Shown piece after piece: positions 50,424 to 59,785 of a stretch of DNA of 64,000 nt. Source of the stretch: Actinoplanes derwentensis (GTDB taxonomy: Bacteria > Actinomycetota > Actinomycetes > Mycobacteriales > Micromonosporaceae); the NCBI RefSeq assembly GCF_900104725.1, contig NZ_LT629758.1, positions 1,736,001 to 1,800,000 of the forward strand, given 5' to 3'. Position numbers and translations under genes: made by a program. Each line of letters begins with the position of its first letter. Position 1 is the first letter of the stretch. The notes under the pieces are model-generated. The model was not told the DNA's origin. It ran no database searches and saw only the letters and a program-made list of their open reading frames with translations.

Positions 50424-51299
50424 CTACTTCACCTCGATCCGGCCGATCGGGCCGGGAGCCGCGCTGACCTCGGTCTGCCAGGCGGTGGTGTCGATGCCGA
50501 GAGCCGTCCGCAGGAACGCGGTCGAGGTCCGGCGGATCAGTTCCACCCGCTCCGGGCTCTCGTCGGTCGTGTCGGCGGCCCGGTAGGCGTGGATGCCGCC
50601 GAGCAGATGCTGCCCGCCGAACACGGTGACCAGGCCCTGGGCGCCGGGGCTGTGGTGGTACACGTCGGTGAACCAGTCCGGGCCGCGGGTCGAGAGCGCC
50701 GACTGGTCGTCATCACCGGCGACGACCAGGGTCGGAGTCTTCAGCGCGTCGAAGTCCGGGTGCATGAACGAGAAGTGCTCCCGCGCGAACGGAGCCAGTT
50801 CCTCCCCGCCGATTCCGGTGGTGGCCAGCAGGACGCCGGCTTTCACCCGAGGATCGGTGCGGTCGTTGTCGTCGCCGATGACGCGGGCGCCGAGCAGCAT
50901 TCCAGCGGACTGGCCGCCCCACGAGTGACCGGCGACCGCGAGACGCTCGTGGTCGACGCGACCGGCCAGGCCGGGCACCGCGGCGAGGATCGTGGTGAGG
51001 TCGTCGATGACGCGGGTCAGGTCGTCTACGCGGGTCTGCCAGATGGTGGGGTACCGCGGGTCGGCCGGGGTGACAGCGAGTGTCGTGGAGTCCAGGAAGG
51101 TGGGCTGGACGACGACGAAGCCGTTCGCGGCCCAGTGGTCGACGAGCGGGTCGTACCAGTCCATCGCGCCGCCGAAGCCGTGCGCGAAGACGATCACCGG
51201 CAGCCCGGTGCCGGAGTCGGGTGCGGAGACCCGGATCTGCAGGTCGTCGCCGCGGCCGGGGGCGGGCAGCACGACAGGTTTGAGGGACAGGATCGACAT
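50424..51299 (-). CDS. Alpha/beta hydrolase, chlorophyllase/dienelactone hydrolase-like
   Basis: A 291-residue hydrolase. The oxyanion loop is FAHGFGGAMDWYDPL, the nucleophile Ser126 lies in AVAGHSWGGQ, the acid is probably the Asp in VVAGDDDQSALS, and the His is in FGGQHLLGGIHAY. No signal peptide, so cytoplasmic. It is divergent from a TetR gene with a perfect 21-bp stem between them, so expression is probably induced by a ligand of that TetR. Substrate could be an ester or lactone; unknown. Confidence 0.85.
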   Translation of the reverse strand: MSILSLKPVVLPAPGRGDDLQIRVSAPDSGTGLPVIVFAHGFGGAMDWYDPLVDHWAANGFVVVQPTFLDSTTLAVTPADPRYPTIWQTRVDDLTRVIDDLTTILAAVPGLAGRVDHERLAVAGHSWGGQSAGMLLGARVIGDDNDRTDPRVKAGVLLATTGIGGEELAPFAREHFSFMHPDFDALKTPTLVVAGDDDQSALSTRGPDWFTDVYHHSPGAQGLVTVFGGQHLLGGIHAYRAADTTDESPERVELIRRTSTAFLRTALGIDTTAWQTEVSAAPGPIGRIEVK

Positions 51300-51348
51300 G
51301 GGGAGTCCTTACCGGAAAGTGAATCGGAACAACGTTCCACATCAACAT

Positions 51349-51395
51349 ACGGAGCGTGGTTCCGTTTCGCAAGCCGAAACGGAACCACGCTCCGT
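51349..51395. promoter_or_regulatory. Long perfect dyad between hydrolase and TetR genes
   Basis: Arms of 21 bases (51349-51369 and 51375-51395) with a 5-base centre; each arm contains CGTGGTTCCG. A shorter related dyad, GGAACAACGTTCC, is at 51326-51338. It is likely the TetR operator. The half CCGTTTCGCAAG (51362-51373) recurs at the other TetR pair (54966-54977). Confidence 0.7.
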
Positions 51396-51423
51396 TTTGT
51401 GCGGGGCGTGACACAATCCCGGG

Positions 51424-52035
51424 GTGACGACGGATTCAGGCAGTACGACACCGAAGCGGCGCTCGGACGTCGCGCGCAACGAGCGCGCGCTGCTCGACGC
51501 GGCGGCCGAGGTGTTCGCGACCTCCGGCGTCGACGCCACGGTCCGCGAGGTGGCCGCGGCTGCCGGTGTGGGCATCGGCACGCTCTACCGGCACTTCCCG
51601 ACCCGGGCGGACCTGATGGTGGCGGTCTACCGGCACCAGATCGACGCGTGCGCCGACGCCGGCCCGGCTCTGCTCGCGACGGCGCCGTCACCGTTCGCCG
51701 CACTGCTCGACTGGGTGCACCTGTTCGTCGACTTCCTCGGCACCAAACACGGCCTGGCCAAGGTGCGCCAGGGCGACGACGCCGGGTACGCGGCGCTGCA
51801 CCAGCTCTTCCTCGACCGCCTCGTCCCGGTGCTGAAGGATCTGCTCGACGCGGCCGGCGAGTCCGGCGAGGTGGTCGCCGACATCCGGCCGTACGAGCTG
51901 ATCCGCGCCGTCGGCGACCTCGTCGCGTGGAACGTGCGGGACCCGGACTACGACGTCCGGCGGATCGTCACCCTGCTGGTCACCGGCCTGCGCCAGGATC
52001 AGCCGGCGTGGAAACCGGCCGGAGACAGGCCGTAG
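51424..52035 (+). CDS. TetR family transcriptional regulator
   Basis: A 203-residue TetR protein with helix-turn-helix at residues 30-62 (ATVREVAAAAGVGIGTLYRH, FPTRADLMVAVY) and a C-terminal domain typical of the SACE_7040-like group with HGLAKVRQGDDAGYAALHQL. GTG start 51424. Divergent from the hydrolase, with a long operator between. Its HTH is very like that of the TetR at 54988 (both have GVGIGTLYR-FPTR), consistent with their similar operators. Confidence 0.9.
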   Translation: MTTDSGSTTPKRRSDVARNERALLDAAAEVFATSGVDATVREVAAAAGVGIGTLYRHFPTRADLMVAVYRHQIDACADAGPALLATAPSPFAALLDWVHLFVDFLGTKHGLAKVRQGDDAGYAALHQLFLDRLVPVLKDLLDAAGESGEVVADIRPYELIRAVGDLVAWNVRDPDYDVRRIVTLLVTGLRQDQPAWKPAGDRP

Positions 52036-52133
52036 AGGTCGCGCAGCGTCCGGCCGGTGTACTCGGTGCGGAACAAGCTCCGGCACTGCGGACAGCGGGT
52101 CGTCCAGGGGCAGGCCGGTCAGGTCGGCTCCGA
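51999..52133 (-). pseudogene. Remnant of an LLM-class flavin monooxygenase C-terminus
   Basis: On the minus strand the stretch reads DLTGLPLDDPLSAVPE in one frame and then SLFRTEYTGRTLRDLYGL in another, ending at TGA 51999-52001. Both pieces match the C-terminal end of nitrilotriacetate-monooxygenase-type LLM oxidoreductases, here with a frameshift or small deletion between them. The rest of the gene is absent. It overlaps the TetR 3' end. The following 52134-52346 holds no gene I can support. Confidence 0.6.
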
Positions 52134-52346
52134 CCTAGACCCCATTCTCCTATCGAAGATAAATGCTATCCCGAGCCATGCTGGCCCGCATGAACGCGGA
52201 ACTGGAATGGTGGGCCAACAGTTCGGTCATGCTCGGCCCGTTCCCGGCCGTCCGGTGGAAGTGACCGAAGCCGACTCGTGCGAGGTCGCGGAGGTCACCG
52301 GGGGACCGTAAGATCACCGCGATCGTATGGGGGATGAGGTTTTCTC

Positions 52347-53477
52347 GTGGTGAACGCACGTAGTGGCGCGGCACTGTTGGGTATCGGGGCGCTCACCGGA
52401 GCCCTGTTCGCGGGAACACCGGCGCAGGCCGACGGTCACCCGCTCTACTTCTTGATCGACCCAATGGTCAACAACGGCAGACCGGTCGTTCTCGGCAACG
52501 ATCCCAAGGTGAAGATCACGGTTCCGGTCCGGGCCGAGGTCTGGGACCAGTCCGGTGGTGTGGACATCGCGGACGGCATGCTGAAGGGCCGCGGCGGCTA
52601 CTTCTTCCAGTTCCTGAACGGGCCGTCCGGCGACAACATGGAGTGCGTGCAGGCCTCCTCGGAATCGTCGATCTGCACCGGTACCGCGACGTTCGGATCG
52701 TCCGACATGTCCAACCCGGACGCCGGCGGGACGATCATGGTGGACATCAGCGGGTTCGCCCGCGACGCCGCCCAGTTCCACCGGATCAGTGAGCCCGCCG
52801 ACGAGGTGGCGATCCTCAAGCAGACCCGGCTCACCACCGCGGACGCCACGCCGGAGCCGTCCCGCAAGGGCGGCACTCTCACGGTGACCGGGAAGCTCAC
52901 CCAGCCGGACTGGAACTACTACGAGGCCGACGGCACGCAGGCGATGGTCGGCTACGCCGGTCAGCAGGTGGTGTTGCAGTTCCGCAAGACCGGGTCGGCG
53001 AACTTCAGCACCGTCAAGACGGTCAGGACCGCGAGCGACGGCACTCTGCGCACCACTGCTGCGGCGACCTGGCCGGGTGAGTGGCGCTGGTCGTTCGCCG
53101 GTAGTGCCTCGGCCGCCGGTTCGACCTCCGGGATGGACGCGGTCACCCTCTACAAGGTGGCGAGACTGACCGCGAACGCGGCACCGGAGCCGGTCCGCAA
53201 GAACCGGAATCTCACCGTGACCGGCCGGCTGACCAGGGCCACCACGGATGCGGCTACCACTTTCACCGGGTACGGCAGCCAGTCGGTGAGACTCCAGTTC
53301 CGCAAGACCGGTAGCGGCCGGTACAAGACGGTCAAGACGGTCCGGGCCGATGCCAAGGGCAACCTGAAGACCGTGGTCAAGGCCACCGCGACCGGCTACT
53401 GGCGGTGGGTCTTCGCAGGCAGCGCGACAGTCGCCCCGGTGTCCGCTGCGGGCGACCACGTCAAGGTCACCAAGTAG
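52347..53477 (+). CDS. Secreted protein with two tandem beta repeats
   Basis: A 376-residue protein with a signal peptide (residues 5-27, GAALLGIGALTGALFAG, then PAQA cut site). A first domain to about 165 has two Cys that may pair (ECVQASSESSICTG). Two repeats of about 95 residues follow, each starting RLTTADATPEPSRKGGTLTV or RLTANAAPEPVRKNRNLTVT and ending GEWRWSFAGSA or GYWRWVFAGSA, with QLQFRKTGS in the middle of both. Such repeats are common in exported actinobacterial proteins. Function unknown. Confidence 0.75.
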   Translation: MVNARSGAALLGIGALTGALFAGTPAQADGHPLYFLIDPMVNNGRPVVLGNDPKVKITVPVRAEVWDQSGGVDIADGMLKGRGGYFFQFLNGPSGDNMECVQASSESSICTGTATFGSSDMSNPDAGGTIMVDISGFARDAAQFHRISEPADEVAILKQTRLTTADATPEPSRKGGTLTVTGKLTQPDWNYYEADGTQAMVGYAGQQVVLQFRKTGSANFSTVKTVRTASDGTLRTTAAATWPGEWRWSFAGSASAAGSTSGMDAVTLYKVARLTANAAPEPVRKNRNLTVTGRLTRATTDAATTFTGYGSQSVRLQFRKTGSGRYKTVKTVRADAKGNLKTVVKATATGYWRWVFAGSATVAPVSAAGDHVKVTK

Positions 53478-53484
53478 TGAGGTC

Positions 53485-54939
53485 CTACGCGGTGGCCATG
53501 AAGTTCGCCGCGACCGGCTCCACCACGGGTGCGGGGACCAGCAGGGCCACCGCGAAGGCGGCCGCGGCCGCACCGGCCAGGATCAGGAACGACATCGTGT
53601 AACCGGACTCGGCGGGCAGGCCGTGGGCGCCGGGGTGGGCGGTGACCACCGCGCTGACCACGGCCGTGCCGATCGAGGCGCCGATGGTACGGATGTTGGT
53701 GTTCATGCCGCTGGCGGCGCCGGTCTGGTGCCGGGGGACGCTCTGCACGATCAGGTTGACCATCGACGAGTAGATCAGGCCCAGCCCGACCCCGAAGATC
53801 GCGGCGGCCAGTACGACCGTCCACTTCTCGTCATGTGCCAGGGCCAGTGTCAGGCAGGACAGGGTGCCCATCGCGGAACCCCACAGCAGCTGCGCCTTGT
53901 TGCTGACCCATCGGGTGAGGGGACCGCTCAAGGAACCGAAGATCGCCATCGCGACCAGCATCGGGGCCATCAGCAGGCCGGCTCCGGTGACGGTGGCGCC
54001 GAACCCGTACCCGCTGATCGTCGGAATTTGAATCAGCTGGGGGAGGAAGGCGAAGACACCGAACATCGCGGCCCCGAAGAGCAGCGCGGACAGGTTGGTG
54101 GCCCAGACCGTGGGCAGGCGCATCATCCGCATGTCGATCAGCGGCTCGGCGGAGCGCAACTCGGCGACCAGCCACGCGGCGAGCAGGACCAGGGCAAGAC
54201 CGAAGAGGATCAGCGTACGCCCGGACGACCAGCCCCAGACGGCTCCTTTGCTGAGCGGAAGCAGCAGGGCGACCAGCCAGCCGGCCAGCAGCACGGCCGA
54301 CACGATGTTGACGCGTCCGGGGCTGCGCACCGGGGACGCGGGGACGATCCGCCACGCCGCCACCGTGACGAGCGTGACCACGGCCATCGGGATCCAGAAC
54401 AGCCAGCGCCAGTCGAGGAAGCCGACGATCGGCCCGGCCAGCACGATGCCGATACCGCTGCCGGTGGCGATCACGGCGGCCATCGTGCCGATCGCGGAGG
54501 CGACCCGGTCCGGCGGGAACTCGTCGCGGATGATCCCGAACGACACCGGGAACACGGCGGCGCCGAGGCCTTGGAGCACGCGGGCGGCGATCAGCACGCC
54601 GATGCTGGGGGCGAGCGCGGCGATCAGGCAGCCGAGTGCGATGGCGCCGAGCGCGACGAGCAGGGTGCGGTCCTTGCCGATGATGTCGGCGATCCGGCCC
54701 ATCAGTGGGGTGGCGACCGAGGCGGCGAGGAGCCAGGCGGTCAGCACCCAGGTGACGGTGCCGGTGGTGGTGTGCAGGTCCCGCTGGATGGTCGGCAGGA
54801 CCGGGGTGAGCAGGCTCTGCATCAGCGCGAACGCCGCTGCCGCCGCGGCGAGCACGGCGAAGGTCGTTCGCGGCGTGGCCGGTGAGGTCCGCGTCGCGGC
54901 GGGGATCACCGATGGCGCGGCCTGATAAAGTCGAGGCAT
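53485..54939 (-). CDS. MFS drug exporter, DHA2-type (14 helices)
   Basis: A 484-residue transporter with 14 predicted helices. Motif A-like GRIADIIGKDRTLLVA lies between helices 2 and 3, motif C-like GSGIGIVLAGPIVGFLDWRW in helix 5, and LDWRWLFWIP is typical of DHA2/EmrB proteins. It should export drugs or antibiotics in exchange for protons. It is divergent from a TetR gene, with an operator-like dyad between them, so induction by its substrate is likely. Confidence 0.9.
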   Translation of the reverse strand: MPRLYQAAPSVIPAATRTSPATPRTTFAVLAAAAAAFALMQSLLTPVLPTIQRDLHTTTGTVTWVLTAWLLAASVATPLMGRIADIIGKDRTLLVALGAIALGCLIAALAPSIGVLIAARVLQGLGAAVFPVSFGIIRDEFPPDRVASAIGTMAAVIATGSGIGIVLAGPIVGFLDWRWLFWIPMAVVTLVTVAAWRIVPASPVRSPGRVNIVSAVLLAGWLVALLLPLSKGAVWGWSSGRTLILFGLALVLLAAWLVAELRSAEPLIDMRMMRLPTVWATNLSALLFGAAMFGVFAFLPQLIQIPTISGYGFGATVTGAGLLMAPMLVAMAIFGSLSGPLTRWVSNKAQLLWGSAMGTLSCLTLALAHDEKWTVVLAAAIFGVGLGLIYSSMVNLIVQSVPRHQTGAASGMNTNIRTIGASIGTAVVSAVVTAHPGAHGLPAESGYTMSFLILAGAAAAAFAVALLVPAPVVEPVAANFMATA

Positions 54940-54952
54940 GCCTCCACCTTAC

Positions 54953-54977
54953 CGGAGGGGTGCCTCCGTTTCGCAAG
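54953..54977. promoter_or_regulatory. Operator-like site between MFS and TetR genes
   Basis: CGGAGG-GGTG-CCTCCG (54953-54968) is a dyad followed by TTTCGCAAG. The 12 bases CCGTTTCGCAAG are shared with the operator at 51349-51395, suggesting related TetR proteins with similar targets. Confidence 0.6.
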
Positions 54978-54987
54978 GGACTTGCCG

Positions 54988-55536
54988 ATGATCACAGTGC
55001 GACGCCCGCAACGCGCCGACGCCCGGCGCAACTTCGACGCGCTCCTGATCGCCGCTCGCGCCGCCTTCGCCGAACACGGCGCCGACACCTCCCTCGAGGA
55101 GATCGCCAAACAGGCCGGCGTCGGCATCGGCACCCTCTACCGCAACTTCCCGACCAGGCAGGACCTGATCGAGGCGGTTTACGTGGAGGAGGTCAACCAG
55201 CTCGCCGAGGCCGCCACGGCCCTGGCCGGTCAGCCCCCGTGGCCGGCGTTGCGGGCCTGGCTGGAGCGTTTCGTGGCGTACGCGGCGACCAAACGCGCCC
55301 TGATCGACCTGCTCAATCGCGACTCGCAGATGTTCGGTTCCTGCCGCGCGGTGATGTATTCCGCGGGCCAGCCCCTGTTCGACCGCGCGCAGCAGGCCGG
55401 CGAGATCCGCCCGGAGGCCGCCTTCGACGACGTCCTGCGGATGGTCGCCGGCCTGACCTCAGCCGCCTTCGTCGACGACGGCCAGCGCGCCCGGGTGCTG
55501 AACTTCGCCCTCGACGGCCTCCGGCCCCGCACCTGA
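54988..55536 (+). CDS. TetR family transcriptional regulator
   Basis: A 182-residue TetR protein (ATG 54988 with AAGGGA 8 bases upstream; TTG 54982 is an alternative). Helix-turn-helix: TSLEEIAKQAGVGIGTLYRN, FPTRQDLIEAVY. The C-terminal domain contains RFVAYAATKRALIDLLNRDS, the same SACE_7040-like type as the TetR at 51424. Divergent from the MFS exporter, it probably represses it. Confidence 0.9.
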   Translation: MITVRRPQRADARRNFDALLIAARAAFAEHGADTSLEEIAKQAGVGIGTLYRNFPTRQDLIEAVYVEEVNQLAEAATALAGQPPWPALRAWLERFVAYAATKRALIDLLNRDSQMFGSCRAVMYSAGQPLFDRAQQAGEIRPEAAFDDVLRMVAGLTSAAFVDDGQRARVLNFALDGLRPRT

Positions 55537-55586
55537 CCGCGTTCCTGTTCGCTGGCGCGAGCCGGCCTACCAGGGGCGCCGGAAAC

Positions 55587-55625
55587 GGCCCGGCCGGAGC
55601 CCCGTGGCGAGGGGCCGGCCGGGCC
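55587..55625. terminator. Strong hairpin after the sugar ABC operon
   Basis: GGCCCGGCCGG (55587-55597) pairs with CCGGCCGGGCC (55615-55625), with an inner CCCC/GGGG stem. It lies between the converging TetR and substrate-binding protein genes and serves both. Confidence 0.85.
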
Positions 55626-55630
55626 GGTCG

Positions 55631-56728
55631 TCACTTGGTCAGCGGGGCCAGTTTCGGGTCGTCGGCGTAGGCCTCGGCGGCGGTCGCCTTCGTGACGATC
55701 ACCGGCGGGAGCAGGTAGGCGGGAACGACCTTCTTGCCGTTGTCGTACGACTTGGTGTCGTTGACCTCGGGCTCGGCACCGGTCTGCAGCGTCTTGACCA
55801 TGTTGATCGTCTCGGTGACCAGCTTTCGGGTGTCCTTGTTGATCGTCGAGTACTGCTCACCCAGCATGATCGACTTCACCGACTCGACCTCGGAGTCCTG
55901 GCCGGTCACCACCGGGACCGGCTTGCCGGCGCCCTTGACCGAGGTGATGATCGCGCGGGCCAGGGTGTCGTTCGGTGACAGCACCCCGTCCAGGGTCTTG
56001 CTGCCGTAGGTGGAGGTCAGCAGCGCGTCCATCCGGCTCTGCGCGTTCTCCGCCTTCCAGCCCTGGGTGGCGGTCTGCTTGACGTCGGTCTGACCCGACC
56101 CGACGACCACGTCACCGGAGGCGATGGCCGGTTTGAGTACCTCCATCGCGCCGTTGAAGAACACCCCGGAATTGTTGTCGTCCGGCGAACCGGAGAACAG
56201 TTCGATCGTCCACGGCCCGGTGGCCTTCTTCGCCTTCATGCCGTCCAGCAGTGCCTGCCCCTGCAACTGCCCGACCTTGAAGTTGTCGAACGCGATGTAA
56301 TAGTCGACGTCCGGAGTGTTCGTGATGAGCCGGTCATAGGCGATGATCACCGCGCCGGACTGTTTGGCCTGCGCGACCTGGGTGGACAGCTGCGCCGCGT
56401 CGGTCGCGCCGATCACGATGACCTTCGCGCCCTTGGTGATCATCGCGGTGATCTGGGCCTGCTGGTCGGCGACCGTGGTGGACGCGCCGGCGTACTGCAC
56501 GTCGCCCTGGAACCCGGCCTCCTGCAGCCCGGCGGTGAAGAGCCCACCGGCGAGCACCCAGTTCTCCGACGTCTTGGACGGCAGCGCCACACCGATCAGC
56601 GAATCCGCCGCGAATCCCTTCGCCGGAGCGCTCGAGCCATCGGTCGAGCCGGCGCCCTCCCGTTCCGATCCACAGCCACCGGCCACCATGGCAAGGGCAA
56701 CACCGACAGCAATGATTTTGGTACGCAT
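55631..56728 (-). CDS. chvE: Sugar ABC transporter substrate-binding lipoprotein (ChvE-like)
   Basis: A 365-residue binding protein from ATG 56726-56728, with a signal ending in lipobox VAGGC (Cys19). The type I periplasmic-binding fold begins LIGVALPSKTSENWVLAGGL and has MITKGAKVIVIGATDAAQLS, VIIAYDRLITNTPDVDYYIA and LDGVLSPNDTLARAIITSV. These match the ChvE/multiple-monosaccharide group. It should deliver pentoses or hexoses (xylose, galactose, glucose or arabinose) to the permease. It is the last gene of the operon. Confidence 0.88.
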   Translation of the reverse strand: MRTKIIAVGVALAMVAGGCGSEREGAGSTDGSSAPAKGFAADSLIGVALPSKTSENWVLAGGLFTAGLQEAGFQGDVQYAGASTTVADQQAQITAMITKGAKVIVIGATDAAQLSTQVAQAKQSGAVIIAYDRLITNTPDVDYYIAFDNFKVGQLQGQALLDGMKAKKATGPWTIELFSGSPDDNNSGVFFNGAMEVLKPAIASGDVVVGSGQTDVKQTATQGWKAENAQSRMDALLTSTYGSKTLDGVLSPNDTLARAIITSVKGAGKPVPVVTGQDSEVESVKSIMLGEQYSTINKDTRKLVTETINMVKTLQTGAEPEVNDTKSYDNGKKVVPAYLLPPVIVTKATAAEAYADDPKLAPLTK

Positions 56729-56736
56729 AAAGGCGA

Positions 56737-58047
56737 TCACCTTCCTGACGAAGAAGTACTGGCTTTCTCGCTCTCGGAACTGGGGACTGCCGGTTCTGCC
56801 GTGGGGGCGGCGACCGAACCTCGGAAGGGCCGGGTCAACGATCCGATGATCGAGAAGCGGCCCTGTCTCTTGTTGTAGACGTCCAGCGCGACGGCGGCGA
56901 GCAGGAAAAGCCCGCGGATGATCTGGTCCATGTCGGATCCGACGCCGGTGAGCTGCAGACCGTTCTTGAGTACGGCCATGACCAGGCCGCCGACGATCGA
57001 GCCGCTGACCGTGCCGAGACCGCCGGAGACCGCCGCCCCGCCGATGAAGACCGCGGCGATGGCGTCGAGTTCCCAGTTGAGCCCGTCCTGCGGGCCGGAT
57101 GCCGTCGACCGGGCCACGAAGATCATGCCGGCCACCGCGGCCAGGACGCCCATGTTCGTCATCACCAGGAAGTTGACCCGGCGCAGTTTCACTCCGGACA
57201 GTTCGGCGGCCCGGGCGTTGCCGCCGACCGCGTAGATGTGCCGGCCGCCGGCGGTGTTGCGGGTGTAGAACGAGTACGCGATGACCAGGACGGCCAGGAT
57301 GATGCCGGAGACCGGGAAACTGGTGCCCAGCCGCCCGCCGGCGAACCGGAAGGTGGCGAAGACGATCACCCCGATGAGCACGGCCAGCCGTAGCCCGGAC
57401 ACCCAGAGCGGGGCCGGTTCGGCGCCCTCCATCTGCTGGCGCACCCGTCGCGACCGCCACTCCCGCCAGATCACCGCGAGGCACAGCAACAGCCCGAGCA
57501 GCAGCGTCAGGTTGTTGTAACCGGTCTCCGGCCCGGCTTCGGGCAGGTAACCGGCGCCGATCACCCGGAAACCCTCCGGGACCGGCACCGTGTCGGCGTT
57601 GCCGATGTACTGGTTGCCGCCCCGAAACAGCAGCATCCCGGCGAGCGTGACGATGAACGCCGGCACTCCGATGTAGGCGACCCAGAACCCCTGCCACGCC
57701 CCGATCAGCGCGCCCACGACCAGACCGAGCACGATGCCGGCCGGCCACGGTACGCCGTGTTCGGTGATCGCCTTGGCCACCACGATGCCGGTGAACGCGG
57801 CGACCGAACCCACCGACAGGTCGATGTGACCGGCGACGATCACCATCAGCATGCCGATCGACAGGATCGAGATGTAGGCGTACTGCTGGGTCAGCGCGAT
57901 CAGGTTGCCCGACGTCAGGGTCAGCCCGCCGGTGCGGAACTGGAAGAACGCGATGATCGCCACGAGCGTGAAGATCATGCCGAATTGGCGGGCGTTGGAG
58001 GTGGTCCCCCCGAAAAGGTTCTTCTGTAGGTCTTTCCAGCGGCTCAT
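56737..58047 (-). CDS. gguB: Sugar ABC transporter permease (GguB/MmsB-like)
   Basis: A 436-residue permease of the BPD_transp_2 family with about ten helices ([87 protein letters not shown]). The cytosolic loop [14 protein letters not shown] contacts the ATPase. Length is typical for the multiple monosaccharide permease. It starts 4 bases inside the ATPase gene and lies 8 bases before the binding protein gene. Confidence 0.9.
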   Translation of the reverse strand: MSRWKDLQKNLFGGTTSNARQFGMIFTLVAIIAFFQFRTGGLTLTSGNLIALTQQYAYISILSIGMLMVIVAGHIDLSVGSVAAFTGIVVAKAITEHGVPWPAGIVLGLVVGALIGAWQGFWVAYIGVPAFIVTLAGMLLFRGGNQYIGNADTVPVPEGFRVIGAGYLPEAGPETGYNNLTLLLGLLLCLAVIWREWRSRRVRQQMEGAEPAPLWVSGLRLAVLIGVIVFATFRFAGGRLGTSFPVSGIILAVLVIAYSFYTRNTAGGRHIYAVGGNARAAELSGVKLRRVNFLVMTNMGVLAAVAGMIFVARSTASGPQDGLNWELDAIAAVFIGGAAVSGGLGTVSGSIVGGLVMAVLKNGLQLTGVGSDMDQIIRGLFLLAAVALDVYNKRQGRFSIIGSLTRPFRGSVAAPTAEPAVPSSESEKASTSSSGR

Positions 58048-59585
58048 GGCGTGGTCAGCTTCCGGTTCGAGGTCATCCGCCTCATCAGCAGTTCCGGTTC
58101 GGCGTCCGCGCGGGCCACCTCACCGGTGATCGCGCCTTCGAAGACGGTGTAGATGCGGTCGCAGAGCCCGATCAGTTCGGGCAGTTCCGAGGAGATGACG
58201 ATGACGCCTTTGCCCTCGTCGGCGAGCCGCTGGATGATGCCGTAGATCTCGTATTTCGCACCGACGTCGATGCCCCGGGTCGGCTCGTCCAGGATCAGCA
58301 GATCCGGGTCGGTGAACATCCATTTCGCCAGCACCACTTTCTGCTGGTTGCCGCCGGACAGCCGGGTGACGCCCTCGTCGACGGTCGGTGTCTTGATCCG
58401 CAGACTGCGGCGGTAACTCTCCGCCTCGTGATACTGCACGGTCTGATCGAGCACCCCACGGCGAGTGATCTTCGACAGTTTCGCGGCGACCACCGAGGTC
58501 TTCACGTCGTCGAGCAGATTCAGGCCGATCGCCTTGCGGTCTTCGCTGACATAGGCGAGCCCGTTCTTGATGGCTTCGGCCACCGAGTTCACCGGGATCT
58601 CGTGGCCGTCCTTGAAGACCTTTCCCTGCAGGTGTACGCCGTACGAGTGGCCGAAGACGCTCATCGCCAGCTCGGTCCGGCCGGCACCCATCAGCCCCGC
58701 GAATCCGACGATCTCGCCCCGGCGCACCGTGAAACTCGAATTCTTGCAGACCAGCCGCTCGGCCGAGATCGGATGCCGCACCGTCCAGTCCCGGACCTCG
58801 AAGAACACGTCCCCGATCTGCGGCGTGTGCTCCGGGAACCGGCTCCGCAGATCACGGCCGACCATGCCCCGGACGATCCGGTCCTCGTCGACCCCGCCCT
58901 CGCCGACCGTGATGGTCTCGATGGTCCGCCCGTCACGCAGAATGGTGATCGCGTCCGCGATCGCCTCCACCTCGTTGAGCTTGTGCGAGATCATGATCGA
59001 GGTGATGCCGCGTTGTTTGAACCCGCGCAGCAGATCCAGCAGATGCCGCGAGTCGTTCTCGTTGAGCGCGGCCGTCGGCTCGTCCAGGATCAGCAGCCGC
59101 ACGTCCTTGGCGAACGCTTTCGCGATCTCGACGAGCTGCTGTTTCCCGACGCCGATGTCCTTGACCAGGGTGTCCGGGTCCTCTTTCAGCCCGACCAGGC
59201 CCATCAACTCCAGGGCCCGGTGGTTGGCGGCCTTCCAGTCGATGCGGCCCCAGCGCCGAGGTTCGTTACCGAGGAAGATGTTCTCGGTGATCGACATGCC
59301 CGGAACCAGCGCCAGCTCCTGATGGATGATGACGATCCCGGCGTTCTCGCTGGCCCGGATGTCGGCGAACCGGCACTCCCGGCCCTGGTACAGAATCGTG
59401 CCCTGATAGGTCCCGAACGGGTGCACCCCGCTGAGCACCTTCATCAGAGTGGATTTACCGGCGCCGTTCTCTCCACAGATCGCGTGGATCTGCCCGGCCG
59501 GCACGGCCAGGCTGACGTCGGCCAATGCGACGACGCCGGGGAACTCCTTGGTGATCGATCGCATTTCGAGCAGGGCTTCGCCCAC
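58044..59585 (-). CDS. gguA: Sugar ABC transporter ATP-binding protein (GguA/MmsA-like)
   Basis: A 513-residue double ABC ATPase. N-terminal half: Walker [10 protein letters not shown] (residues 38-46), degenerate signature [12 protein letters not shown], Walker [13 protein letters not shown]-terminal half: [13 protein letters not shown] in place of Walker A, signature [14 protein letters not shown], and [14 protein letters not shown]. One active and one degenerate site is usual in this family. First gene of the leftward operon; a promoter must lie in 59586-59700, and no local regulator is evident. Confidence 0.92.
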   Translation of the reverse strand: MGEALLEMRSITKEFPGVVALADVSLAVPAGQIHAICGENGAGKSTLMKVLSGVHPFGTYQGTILYQGRECRFADIRASENAGIVIIHQELALVPGMSITENIFLGNEPRRWGRIDWKAANHRALELMGLVGLKEDPDTLVKDIGVGKQQLVEIAKAFAKDVRLLILDEPTAALNENDSRHLLDLLRGFKQRGITSIMISHKLNEVEAIADAITILRDGRTIETITVGEGGVDEDRIVRGMVGRDLRSRFPEHTPQIGDVFFEVRDWTVRHPISAERLVCKNSSFTVRRGEIVGFAGLMGAGRTELAMSVFGHSYGVHLQGKVFKDGHEIPVNSVAEAIKNGLAYVSEDRKAIGLNLLDDVKTSVVAAKLSKITRRGVLDQTVQYHEAESYRRSLRIKTPTVDEGVTRLSGGNQQKVVLAKWMFTDPDLLILDEPTRGIDVGAKYEIYGIIQRLADEGKGVIVISSELPELIGLCDRIYTVFEGAITGEVARADAEPELLMRRMTSNRKLTTP

Positions 59586-59710
59586 GGATACCCCCGGACG
59601 GTTTGATCAAGTTCGATGAACAGGGCGTTTCCGCACTGTAAATCCAATTGACTGTCGCCGCCATCCCGGCAAGCGAAGATCCGGTTCCGGAACCTCGGAG
59701 CCGTCCCGGA

Positions 59711-59744
59711 GGCGACTCTCCCCTTACGGAAGGGTAGAGTCGCC
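59711..59744 (+). promoter_or_regulatory. Perfect hairpin in the SulP leader
   Basis: GGCGACTCT and AGAGTCGCC form the outer stem and CCCTT/AAGGG the inner stem with an ACGG loop, 42 bases before the SulP start. It may be an attenuator or a terminator of read-through transcription in the divergent spacer. Confidence 0.5.
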
Positions 59745-59785
59745 GGGCCCGCTCCCGGGTGCCGTCCGAGAGGAACCCTGAAGTC

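Noticed and set aside
56729..57748. Long extension of the sugar-binding protein frame upstream
   Set aside because: It runs through the permease gene in another frame. The signal peptide with lipobox begins at 56728.
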